This document shows, in pieces, positions 26,531 through 37,868 of a stretch of DNA of 64,000 nucleotides. The notes beneath the pieces are model-generated. The model was not told the origin of the DNA. It searched no databases and saw nothing but the letters and a program-made list of their open reading frames with translations. The DNA is from Odontesthes bonariensis (lineage: Eukaryota > Chordata > Actinopteri > Atheriniformes > Atherinopsidae): NCBI RefSeq assembly GCF_027942865.1, contig NC_134516.1:22849822-22913821 (forward strand). Reading direction: 5' to 3'. Positions within the stretch are counted from its first letter, which is position 1; the number at the start of each line of letters is the position of its first letter. A program made the translations under genes and the position numbers.

Positions 26531-27684
26531 ATCAAAAGCTGCTGGTGAGTTGTCTTTTTTTCAGATTGCATCCTGAAAAACTCCAGAATGTGTCTTACAT
26601 GGGACATATAAGACACATTTCACCTTTATGTAACATCTCTACCACCCAGAAGGAACCACATGGTGGTACACTCTGGCTTTCTTTAACTCTGTCCCCCATA
26701 CACGGTAAACAAGGAAACACGTGACTACATTTTTTTTTCTTATCTATGACGGCCTTATGATCGGACCGCCCCATCTGTGCGCCTATCATTGCAACATCAA
26801 GTTGCAAAAATATATTTAGAATGAAAGCGGAAGAGAATGTTTCCTTCAAAATAAAATAGCTTTCCTGCAACGTCTCATTGGAATCTGTGTAAGGAACTGT
26901 GAAAATCAAACAGATGTTTATGCTTTCAGTCAGAAGTGGATGAGTAAGCATGTGTCATGACTGATAGCATTTGGGCCTAAGTGTGGGCCAGATTCCTGCG
27001 AATGCTGTGAGGGCCATACGGGGGCCAAAAGGCACAAAGAAAATGCAGATTTGAGCCATGTTGGTAGATGTGCGGCCGAGCTTAGGCAGCTGCTTTCACC
27101 CTGAGTCATTCTGGCCTAAATGCAGGCTAAAGAAAACTAAGGGACATAGCCATGTTTGGCCAAAACTTACATTTTTATGAGGGAAGTCATGGCAAAGATT
27201 CCTTCCAATCTGAGAATTTACATATCATGGCAGAAGAAGCGTAGTCTAAAATTCTCAGTTGGGACATGCAAAACGCATGAATAGCACACTTAGGGCTGTG
27301 ATGGCAAATAAAAACCTTTCCACCAGTTGCGACAAAAAGGTCGGAATAATTTTCAACGCTTGCATTTTTAATTTGATAAAAGGAACACAAACCCAGATAT
27401 ACTTAAAATGTTCATCACAAGTAAGACCATATTTTCCAATCTTGGTACTGTCGTTTCCATTCAGAGGAACTTAAAAGCCAATTAGATGATATTTATGAGT
27501 CAATATTTATATAGGAATTTATTATAAGAATGTATAAGAATATTATAAGCTCTGTATAGACTTTTTTGGTTTGTATGTTTGGTTCTGTTCACTACGTTTT
27601 GGTTTATTTATTTTATCCACCATTAATAAATATAGATAAGTACTAGTTTTAAAGATTTTCTATGGTTGTAAGTTCGTTTAACCT
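26531..27684. other. PRKAG3-RETREG2 spacer
   Basis: No gene is recognised. Around 26970-27150 there are repeated 'ggcc'-centred words (gtgggccag, gggccatac, gggggccaa, ctggcctaa, ttggccaaa) that look like remains of a dispersed or tandem fish repeat, but unit and borders are unclear. The rest is AT-rich and featureless. Confidence 0.4.
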
Positions 27685-27708
27685 CTACTTGTGAGCTTGC
27701 TGCGCTTT

Positions 27709-27776
<68 letters not shown>

Positions 27777-27960
27777 CTTTATTCATCCCAATTTGGGAAA
27801 TGATTGTGTTGCAACAGCGTACAGTATAAAAGATATGTAAACAATTAAAGGAAAAACAAGCAAATAGAATAGAATAAAAATAGAGAATAAACATCAGTAT
27901 ATAAAGCTTATAATAAAGCTCATAATAAAGCTTGGATTTCATAAAGCAGTATTCACGGTC
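27685..27960 (-). mobile_element. 3' tail of a non-LTR retrotransposon (CR1/L2-like) with GATA microsatellite
   Basis: Read on the minus strand, the sequence runs through a GCTGTTGCAACACAATC-like stretch and then GGGATGAATAAAGTATC into (TATC)n. This is the characteristic 3' end of teleost CR1/L2-type LINEs or their SINE partners, which finish in a short tandem repeat. The repeat has grown into a pure (GATA/TATC) microsatellite at about 27710-27773 (about 16 units). The 5' part is not present or not recognisable. It sits about 130-400 bp upstream of the RETREG2 start codon. Confidence 0.65.
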
Positions 27961-28090
27961 CATGCATTTAATCTATCTTATTTGAAAAGTCTCCACCGGA
28001 AGCTAAAGTTTATTTAAGTCCGTCCCACTTGACGCTGATCTTTCCATATACCCCGTGATCTCCAAAACAACATAACAAAGTAGGGGAAAC

Positions 28091-31000
28091 ATGGCGAGCG
28101 GAGAGGAGGCAAGAAGACGCCCCTCCATAACCTCCTCCTCGGTTGGCCTGGAGGATTTCTTCCCCGCCGGGACGTCGGAGGAGGCTTGTGGGGACGGGAA
28201 TCCGGAGCTGGAGCACTTGCGGCAGCGTCTTCAGGCTTGGTTATCGCAGTACGAACCCCTGCTGCTATGGGTGCAGAGGCTGCTGGTGTGGGAGAGGCCG
28301 CTCTACAGCATCTCTGCCGCCCTGACACTCAACACATTATTCTGGTACTCGTTGAGTCTTTGTTTATTCATGGTGCCACCATAAGGCTTGCTCCGAAGCT
28401 CAGCATTAGCTCACTGGCTAATGTCAGCGAGGATATTACGAATGAATGTCAAGATAAGTTAGCTAATCCCACGTCTTTAGCCTAATGCTAACGTAACGTG
28501 CATGCCAGTTTAATTTCGTTTTTGTCAGCGCGGAAATGTGGAGTCGTGTCTGTAAAAGAAAAGTTCAGCAAATTTGACAACGAAAGTTATTTTGAGTTTT
28601 TACACCTGTCAGCTGCGTATTTTTAGCAAACTCCCATGTCATGCTGAATTACCCAGGCCTTGCTCAGTGGCAGAGCAGCACTTTCTCCTGTCTCATATTC
28701 AACACCAAGTGCTCGGTGGGTGGACAAACACGGCGGAGCTCCGATATGAAAATGTGTCTGCATGTTTACGACAGTTGGTTTGCTTTGTGTGCCCACAGGC
28801 TCCTGTCCTCCACCTCTCTGAGGCCCTTGTTCCTCCTGAGTGTGTCCCTGCTGGGACTAATGCTGCTGGAGAGGTGGAAGCCCAAGTTGCCCATCATCAC
28901 TGGTGAGGTGTAGCGTCATTACTGTCATTGCTCTGAATCAGTAAAGTGGACATTTTCCCCTCACATAACCAGCGTCCGGGTGTGTGATTTTTAGTAAATG
29001 ACTAATCAAACACACTGTGTTGGATATGTATTATTGAATGTGTGTTTGTATTGAGGGTGTACGCTCGTAGGGTCAGAAAGGTCAAAGGGATTCTCTTTGA
29101 TTTAAAATCACATTTTGAACTTCTGAAACGCACCATTTGGCTAATGATCTGCTTCTAATGTGGGTTTTTCCTCTCCTGCAGTTCAACATGCAGAGCCTCC
29201 CCCTGTACAAAGGTGTGTACACAACAAACTTTCAGTATTTAATGTTATGTTTATATTATATTAGTCAAATGTCCCAGTGTGACTCTTGTTGTGTTAAGTT
29301 TCCTGTCGAGTTGAGTCTGAGGTATTTTTGTTCACCTGTGTGTGTCTAACTCCATTGTTATTACATCAACAAGGAATGCTACCACTCCCCAAGCATATCA
29401 GTCCAATTTGAAACACTTTAAACATAGACAAATATTCTTTTCAAATGCTAATTTAGTCTTCCTTGTGTCTGTTTTTTTTGTTTTTCTTGTTTGAACACAG
29501 TGAATCCATGAGTCCAGAGCAGCGTCTGCTCAGTATTCCTGAGCTGAGCCACCACCTCGCTGAGAGCTACCTGACCAGCTGCCTGTACGTGCAGGAGATG
29601 CTGCAGTACAAGCAGCAGAACCACGGCAAAGTATGGAGTGACTGTGGCCAATTATTACACATGGTTTTTGAAAGGAAATGTGAGAGAAATTCTGTGTGAG
29701 ATATTTCAAAATGTTTTCTGTTTTCCAGTTCTGTGGGATGATGTGCAGTGGCTGTTTTGTACTCGCTGTGGTCGGACATTACGTTCCAGGAATCATGATC
29801 TCTTATATTATAGGTGAGTCACTTCATGCTAATTGACATGCAGGGACTCTGTTGGACTGTCTGGTTGTCATGACAGACTGAGGGTGTGTGGTTATGAGTA
29901 AAAATAGCAAACACAGGTGTAATGAGATCAACTGCAATGTTGGACTTGCATTTTGATATTTGAAAGGAGGCCATATACTAAAATAATAAGCTCTTTGATC
30001 TTTCGCTTTTTAAGTCCTGAGCGTGCTGCTGTGGCCATTGGTGGTTTACCATGAACTGATTCAGAGGATGTACACCGGCTTGGAGCCAATCATGATGAAA
30101 CTGGACTACACCATAAGGGGAGAAACCGAGCACCGCAAACATGACAAGAGGAGTGAGTGATAATAGACACACCCTTCATGTTTGGGACAATCGTGAAAGG
30201 ACTTAATCATGCAAGAAGGCTTTGTTGCATAGAACTCTGAGTCTCTTTATTTTTCCTGTTCCTAATACAAACCTCAGACTCTTTACAAACACCCCTATCT
30301 GCCAGAATGTCATTCTGCCTTTAAATCAGTTCCCCTCAGTCATTTGTGGCTTTTGCAAAGCATATGATGACATGTATTTTCCTCTCCAGCGTGTTGAAAG
30401 TGTGAATTTGTGTTTTTCACAGAGGTAAAGAAGGAGATGGAGGAAGGGGACGAGCCCAGAGCAGAAACAGAGAGTGAGAGCGAAGAAGAGGAGGAATTGT
30501 CCTGTTTTGCTCCGACGGTATGGACACACCTGACAGATCTACTTGCGGTACATGGGAAGAAAGCTTTGTGGGGGCATGTGTTGCTTAAAAACTCTTAAGA
30601 TTTCTGTTAGAAGCACCAATACCGCCCAGAGCCGGATTTAAAGCGTGCCGAGGTCAGCGCTGACCTCTATGAATGCTGCCAGATGTTAATGCAACGGAAC
30701 TCTTGTGTTGTGGCTGATGACTTTAGGGATTATCTTTCAAAGATGATCACATGTCATGAGTGCAACTTAGAGCTGTATACGTCTGTAGGTCGGTCCTGTC
30801 AATGACAAAGTTGATGTTATACCATGTATCCAGCCACAGGGTTATTTCCAAAGACGGAGAAAGCAGAAAATGAAAAAATTGTACACATAAATTGACCAAA
30901 CTGAGTCTTTTTTTATGGTGTTTGTTGAACACTTTAACTGGTGTGCGTCAGAACTCTACGGCTTTGAGCTAACACCTCTGCAGCAAGCATCTAATAACAA

Positions 31001-32655
31001 CGTCTGTGACCAAAGTAATCCAGAAACGGGTCCACAGTCCTTGTACACGTTCTATGAAGCACGATAGAGATCCGAGTAATGGCCATTCTTCGCCATCTGC
31101 TTTGTCTTTGAAGACCGATCCAGGCTCATGTGTAGTAGATGCTTGCATTGCTTGTAGTCATAAACTTTTGGGCCGCACACGGTCAGCTGCAAAGGGACCA
31201 GGTGAACCATTGTGAACAGGTGCAGATGATGAAATATACGCCTCAGAGACCAAGCAGACAAGGAAACCATGATTTTGTTTTGAGTACAAACTCAGCAGAA
31301 CATGTGCATACATGCATTCTACTGGGGTACTATCTGGCATATAAGCACTGAACACTATGCAAAGAGGTCGGGGTGCTCAGTCAAAATACTGCAAGTAGCT
31401 CAGCTTTGAATATCATGAAGAGTCTTTCAGTCCCTGAAAGTCACAGACCCTGTGAGTTTGTGCATATTGTCACATGTGTGTAGATAAACCTTTGATACTT
31501 GAGAGAGATATCTTCATCCTTTCATTGGAAGTTTTTCTTTTCTTGTTATGGACTGTTGATGGTACATTTATCCTGTGCTCAGGTGGATGTGAAAACGACA
31601 GCTCTGGCTATGGCCATCACTGACTCCGAGTTGTCGGATGAGGAAGCGTCCATATTGGAGAGTGGAGGGTTCTCTGTGTCCCGAGCCACCACTCCTCAAC
31701 TCACCGACTTATCTGAAGGTAAATCTCACTCATGTCAGTGTCACACTTGAGTTAATACCAAAATAGAATGATTTTTTTTCTTGATCATAGTTCAGTGAGG
31801 CTCGCTTGTTTTTTCTTCTTGTTTTTTTTTTTAAACCATCTCCTTTCTGTTATAGACTTAGACCAACAGAGTTTACACAGCGACCCAGAGGAGTCCTATC
31901 TGCGGGACCTCCCTGAGTTCCCCTCGGTTGAGGAGTTCCCGTCCATCGAGCACAGTCTGCTTCACTTTCCTCTGCGAGGCCCAGTCCAGGGAGACGGAGC
32001 GCAAGCTGGTACCCCGTCAGAGGGGGAACCGTTGAGCCCTGCCACCCTCCTTATCCAGCACCTGGCATCTCCTCTGCACTTTGTGAACACACATTTCAAC
32101 GGTCACGGACGACCACCTGGTGGTGAGGAGGGCACACTGCCTGTTCCGGGCGTGCGAGTGGAAGCACGGAGGCAGGAGGGAGAGGAGGAGAAGGAGGCTG
32201 CAGTAACCCATGGTGCACAGCAGTCCCTGGAGGCGTTGAGTGAGGAGATAGTGAGCACCGCCATCTCCACTGTGGTGCAGAACACTCTGTCGGCCCTGCT
32301 GCGTTCCAGCGAGGCCAGCGAGGAGCCCACCCTGGCTGAGTTCCTTCCCACTGAAACCCCACCGGGTGCTCTGGAGACCCCCACCCAATCCACCGACACC
32401 GCTGCTGACACTACAGTTACTGCAGTAGGGGCGCTGAGCCCCGACGAAGACCCGGAGGAGGCGGTTACAACGGAAAGCGGCCCTGGCGAGGAGTTTCCAG
32501 ATGACACACTTGTGGCGACCGAGGAAGAGGACTTTGAGCTTTTGGACCAAAGTGAACTGGAGCAGCTGGATGAGGGGCTGGACCTCGGCTGTGACAGACA
32601 GGTGGGGGGAGGAGCTCCAGACACGCCTCCATCGCCTCAACACCCTCAGTCATAG
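28091..32655 (+). CDS. retreg2: Reticulophagy regulator 2 (FAM134A)
   Basis: ER membrane-shaping protein of the FAM134 reticulon-homology family, implicated in ER-phagy. Nine exons join in phase to 590 codons (human about 543): 28091-28344, 28799-28902, 29182-29212, 29501-29630, 29729-29813, 30015-30152, 30423-30517, 31583-31718, 31856-32655. The N-terminus is Ser/acidic. Exons 1-6 encode the reticulon-homology domain with paired hydrophobic hairpins (for example [55 protein letters not shown]). Exon 7 is strongly acidic. The last exon encodes a long disordered tail ending in an LC3-interacting motif, DFELL at about 550-554, within [16 protein letters not shown]. The 31-bp third exon is very short but keeps phase and good splice sites. 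The ATG at 28091 follows ggaaac. Confidence 0.96.
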
Positions 32656-34575
32656 CTGCCCAGCTGCCCCTGCCTTTTACCCCCACATTCAGCTGTTTTT
32701 GTTTTTATTTGTACATTAAAACTACATCATATTCATACACTATATAGAACACATTAATCAAGGAGTTTGGCATTTAATACTGTTGGTTGGCGGTTGTGTG
32801 ATACTTGGTGCGTTCTGCCTCCATGGCCTCACATTTCAAGATCCCGCTCAGCTTTGGTACCCGACTTGTTCCTTGTCCGCTGACCTGATATTGTCACGTT
32901 CAAGGCAGACCTTGGATTAACAGATATGGAGACATCATTATTGTTTGTGTCTCCTAGATTCAATAATGATGCCTTTATTTTGTGATGCCTTAGCTACTGA
33001 ACCCAACCACCATGTTTTCACTGAAAAGCAGATGTTATCGCGATGGTTTAAGAAAAGAGAAAATGTTGGATATACAGTATAACTAATAATATATGCTATA
33101 AATTATTTTATTTAATGCCCAGCTAATGAAACTTTATTAAAAATCTTTAGGGGGGTGGGAGGGGTTGGGTTTAAAGTATATTTTATCCCTTTGGTTACCC
33201 ACATTGATTGTGAGTGTGTTAACACACATTGTGTGTCAAAGTGTATGTTGTGGTGAAATATTCCCAGAGTTAGACGAGGAAAACATGAATCCCCAACTGT
33301 ACCTCCCGAGTTTTACAGTTTAAAAAAAATATATATCTTCAGTCACTCGTTGCCTGAAAGTTGAATCTTTGACATTCGTGGATGTTGGTAACTGGTAGAT
33401 TTATACACATAAGTGACTTTCATGAGTCGGAGAACAGCTCCTTTGTTTCCACTCTGTGATGGATGCCACATTTTTATTGTCATCTGTAAAATATAGTTCA
33501 GCTCATACATCCATGTGTAATCGATCCATATGTGGCTGAATTTGCTCTTGACCCTAACAATATATTTAAAGGAAAACATGTTAGATAGGCCCGTGTACTA
33601 TTTGTACATGTACAGTCATCATTGGGATATGTATATCAACCAAACCTTTGTTCATGCATGCGGCGCATCACGCATGTGTTAAAATTAGAGGTCTTTTTAT
33701 TACAGTTAGTTAGGCTCAACACTTGGATTACAGATGTTGTATCTGGCCAATGCAGAGGGGGGAAAAAAATGTGCAAGAATATATAGAAAGAAAAGAAAAA
33801 AAAAAAATCAACATTTGGCTGTATGAAAAGCCTATTTCCCCTTTTCTAAACCACATCCAAAGCTCAGGGGTGGGTTGTACAAAGTGAATATAACATTGCG
33901 GAATATGTATCCTGACCTGTCGTAGTGCACTGTATTTGTACTAACCTTTCCTCTTTTTTTCCCCCACCCAGTTGTGTTATAGTATCGACACGCTAAGCAA
34001 AGAGGAAGGAAAGTGTATTTTCTGCATGTAAAAACAGCACTCTGTTCAGGTTCTCCTTGTCAGCTGGCAAAAGTACTGCACAATTTGTTGAATGCTTCTG
34101 GTTAAAAGACACCATTAGATTCAGTTTGTTTGCTTCTTTTCAGTACCTGTGACGAAAATAACAGTTTGATGTTTTGAGGTCGACCCAACTGTTAATAAAG
34201 ATGGGTGGCAAGTGATAACATCAGATAAAGAGAACGCTATTAAGAGACTAGTTTGTGTTAGGTCGTTCTGTGTTTTATGTTTAAATACTGCTTGTTCGAG
34301 CTATATACAGATATATATCTATATAGATATACATCTGTAGATATATATGAAAGAATTAACAAACTGTACAATTTGAAGAAAAAAAAAAGGAATATATTTT
34401 CTAATTTCTCCTTTTTCCATAAAGTACTCAGTTTGATCTTTTACGTCTGAACATATAAATGTGATTGACGAGTTTCGCAAAGCTGATGAGATTTGTTGTC
34501 ATTCAGCTGGTTTAAAAAAATAAATAAATAAATAAAACTGCACCTCCACCTTGTGAAAGTAAGAGAATAAAAGGA
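32656..34575 (+). promoter_or_regulatory. retreg2: RETREG2 3' UTR, several polyadenylation signals
   Basis: About 1.9 kb of AT-rich sequence between the convergent genes RETREG2 and MDH1B. Poly(A) signal candidates on the plus strand are ATTAAA at 32715-32720, AATAAA at 34194-34199, a run of AATAAA at 34518-34537 and AATAAA at 34565-34570. If the distal ones are used, the RETREG2 3' UTR would end within 100 bp of the MDH1B stop codon, so antisense overlap of the two 3' UTRs is likely. Confidence 0.5.
34303..34342. repeat. 40-bp AT-rich palindrome in RETREG2 3' UTR
   Basis: Two 20-base arms (34303-34322 and 34323-34342) are reverse complements with two mismatches and no spacer, centred on a perfect ATATCTATATAGATAT core. 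It could extrude as a cruciform or fold as an RNA hairpin in either 3' UTR transcript. Confidence 0.7.
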
Positions 34576-34653
34576 CAAACTGAAACAAACATAAGACGTG
34601 GCCATGCAAATTATCTGCCTTTCATCACTCCAGTCGGCTTGTTTTATGTCTTG

Positions 34654-37131
34654 TCAGCCATCTTTGTTCATGACATCACTGCAGCTTTCTAATCCAAGTT
34701 CCTTTTCCTAGGGAGGAGAAGAAAACCATTTGCATAAAAGCTCTAAAAACCTTGCTCATTAAGTCTTAAGTGATAACAAATGTGTTTTATCTAAGAAAAT
34801 GGGTTTCACAACATCTGGTTTAGCATTGTGACAAACCTGCTGCAGTTCGTTTGCACAAAGCCCGAGTCTCTCCTTCAGCTCGTCTCCAACAGTGACGTCC
34901 AACAGCGGGGACCATTTACCATCTGTAAGTGTAACCGGAACTGAGAGCACGATGCCATCTGGGAGATCACAGAGGCCTAGAAGTGGATAGACAGTCGTTT
35001 AAGCGCAAATGGATGCAGACTTTTACATATGAATTCCTTTTACTGGGCTGTTTCCTAACCTGGGCAAAGTACACCAACAGAAAGGACCTCAGCTGGACTA
35101 CAAGAGCCATTCCAAGCTTTCAGGACTTTGAGGATAGCATTGGCGGATGATGCGGCAGCTGCTCGGCCAGTCTTTGAAGCCACGGCTGTGCGCTGATGAA
35201 GCACCAGGTGTTGAAAGTCTGTTTCCACCCATTTACTGGCAAGACAAGTAGATTGTTTGCTGTTTTATTCCAGCACAGGTTGCAAGGCCACTTGTATTGT
35301 GCAATCAGTGTTTGCACAGGCTTGTATTACAGCAAAGTACTGTTTGGTGGGCAGTGTTGTAATTTGATGATAGGTCACTGTGACACCATGTCATGTTTGT
35401 TTTGCCTACCAAAGCACCTGCTGGGTGGAGTAAAACAATAACTGCATTCACAAGGAAATAACCACCGGGATGTTGGACGCAGGCGCCTGAAGCACATTTG
35501 CATATTGAAGCTTGCTGAAATGTCAATGTTTTCCATTTCAACAGACCTGTCGTGAAAAATCTTGAGGACTGCTTGGGAGAAGAAAGCTGGCCCTTTGATC
35601 GCCCCATCATAGTTAAAAATCTTCGCCCTCTGCAGGTCGACGTAGAAAGTGCCGCTTATGTTTCCCCACACGATGACGTCTGTGACGTCTGCATCAGAAG
35701 AAAGGGCAAATCGTGCATGTAAGGTGCTTGTACCAAGATGAAGTGGAAATACAGAGAAATCCAAAAAAAGATACCTGATGATCTCACTTTCATCTTCTTT
35801 GCAATTATGGCCCTGGCTTGGTTCTCCAGCTGTGTTGCAGAGGCAACAAACTGATGGCTGTCGATGGAGCGTGCGGCGTCTGCCAGAAGTGCGCATCTCA
35901 GGTTGACGAATGAGTCACCAGAGACGATCGCCTTCACCTGCTTGTTGGCTCGTGTGTCAATTAGATGTCCATAGTCTCTGTACCGCTCTGAGATTTCTCT
36001 CACTCTTTCCTTCTTTTCCTCGTCACTGTTGTTCTCTTCGGTTTTAAAATCGTCCAACAGCAGGATGACATCTGCATCGTGGAAAGCTTGATCCAGATCT
36101 GTGTGAGTCGTCACCTGGAAATGTATGTCTTTTTGTCATGTGACGTTATTAAATCATGAAAAACTGTGGAAAGTAATGTACCTGATAGAGCATTGGGAGT
36201 GCCAGGTCCTCAGTCTCCTGTCTCAGCTCCTGCAACTCCCCCGCATCCCCCTCCAGGTCCAAGAAGTGTAGGCTGATTGCAGTAACTTTGGGGAACACCT
36301 CAGGAGAAAGCACGCAGGGAATCAAGACATGGCAGGTTGGGCTGAGAGCTCTGAAAAGACAAACCAAATCTATCAACACTTTGCTCTTAAATCTTTTTCT
36401 GTTATCTTTTTTTTTTTATTCATAGATGAATAAAAACCTACCCAGTGATCCATATGTGAAGGTGTTGAATAAGACCGAGTCGGTGCTTTTCCTCCACAAT
36501 GAGGCTCATTTGAGTCTCCAGATTCTCTGCAGCAATTCTAAGCATCGTATCTGTGGGCATGTCTGATGTGATGCCATAGTACTCCTAAACAAGCATTGAT
36601 TAAAGCTGTTTGTTTCCATTCAGCAATTATTTTTAGTGAGAGGGAAGAAAAACAAAAACCTTTTGGTTTCTACCTGGCAGTGCTCCAAAAAGTCACAAAA
36701 GCCCCCTAAGAGCATCCCTCTGCCGCCTTGTTCCACCAGCTCCCTCCAAACCAAAGGAGAGTCATCGTGTTTCCAGTCATTTGTCTTGCAGGTGGCATCC
36801 AGCCATTCCTTTTAGAGGTCCAATAGCATTGAAATTACAGGAGCACCACCAAAAAGATGCAAATAAATGAGGATTTTTTTTTTATACTGATATAAAATAA
36901 GATCGATTACCTTCCATTCACCTGGCAGGATGGAGATCTTGTGGACCCTGAAGTTGGGCAGAGATCGTTGCAGAGCGTCTGCCAAAAGCTCTGCTTTGGC
37001 AAAATAAGGGCAGTCTGCTTTGCCTGTAGAGGTACAAATTGTAGAAATGTGAGATGCGTTTTGAAATACAGACAAACGTCCTACGATCAAAACTAAAAAC
37101 AAACGTTACCAGCGAGCACAAACTTAGCCAT
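34654..37131 (-). CDS. mdh1b: Malate dehydrogenase 1B, catalytic residues replaced
   Basis: Ten exons join in phase to 477 codons (human about 518): 37131-37110, 37023-36911, 36808-36674, 36584-36442, 36350-36182, 36114-35775, 35688-35547, 35235-35060, 34976-34837, 34707-34654. The N-terminal part ([20 protein letters not shown]) is the MDH1B-specific extension. The rest follows the cytosolic MDH fold, with [36 protein letters not shown] and [20 protein letters not shown]. The active-site histidine of GNHSS is Ile (about 318), the LDHNRAKA stretch is QLENQARA, and the glycine-rich NAD loop is GALSPTC. Human MDH1B shows the same kind of losses, so this is a family trait and the protein is probably not a malate dehydrogenase. 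I placed the last exon at EKELGLESC, which fits MDH C-termini, rather than reading through the donor at 34837. Confidence 0.94.
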
Positions 37132-37868
37132 GGAAAGCGTGTGTTGCTAGGAGACCGTGAACGTTGCACGTTTTAGGGTCCGTGTAGCAAACAAATTAAG
37201 AAAAAAAAATTGTTTTTAAAAATATTATGATATTTGCTAAACCTCTAAAAACATGCACTAGTGATTTATGATATACGTTGAACATATTATAATTCCAGTG
37301 GAAATGATTTCTACCGCTGACAGTTCGTGATGGACATGTTTACAGGGGGACACAATACGGCAGCGCACACGTCGTTTGCCTGCATGTGAGAAAGCTAACG
37401 TGAACTGAACTTTTTCAATTTGTAGCCCAATGTAGCCTTACGTATTCTCGCTGAACGACGTTTTTACTTCAACTTCACGTGGCGTAGCAAGTATAACGCC
37501 TTATTTGATGTAGTTTGTATGTTTTTGCGTTTAATTGAATATGTATGAAAAAACTAGCTAACGACAGTCGTTTCATAGCTTCAAGGAAGCGGTCTGTTGA
37601 CCTTGTTAGCCGGATAGTCATCTTAACTGTAGTGTAACCCTATTGTCAGACAATAATGTAAAGTGGGGACCTTTAGATAGGCAATGTCAAGTGTAATTAT
37701 AAGAGTAATATAATGTTTTCCGATCTATTGCGACACCTTCTAATTTCCCATTCATGTCAGTGTTTGTAACTCCACAAACTAGTTATGTTGAAATGAATTG
37801 GTACATATTTACCTTTTAGTTTGATTTACCACCCAGTTTAGCGTCCCCTTAATCACTAGAGAGCTACA
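37132..37868. promoter_or_regulatory. Bidirectional promoter region MDH1B / FASTKD2
   Basis: The two start codons face away from each other across 737 bp. MDH1B and FASTKD2 are also a head-to-head pair in mammals, so a shared promoter is likely. No TATA box stands out. A CpG-containing patch at about 37330-37510 is the best candidate core. An AT-rich run at 37190-37250 lies on the MDH1B side. Confidence 0.6.

Noticed and set aside
34759-34836. Read-through of MDH1B exon 9 into [10 protein letters not shown]... and a stop
   Set aside because: A good donor follows CAGCAG at 34837, and the downstream exon EKELGLESC fits known MDH C-termini; the read-through sequence does not.
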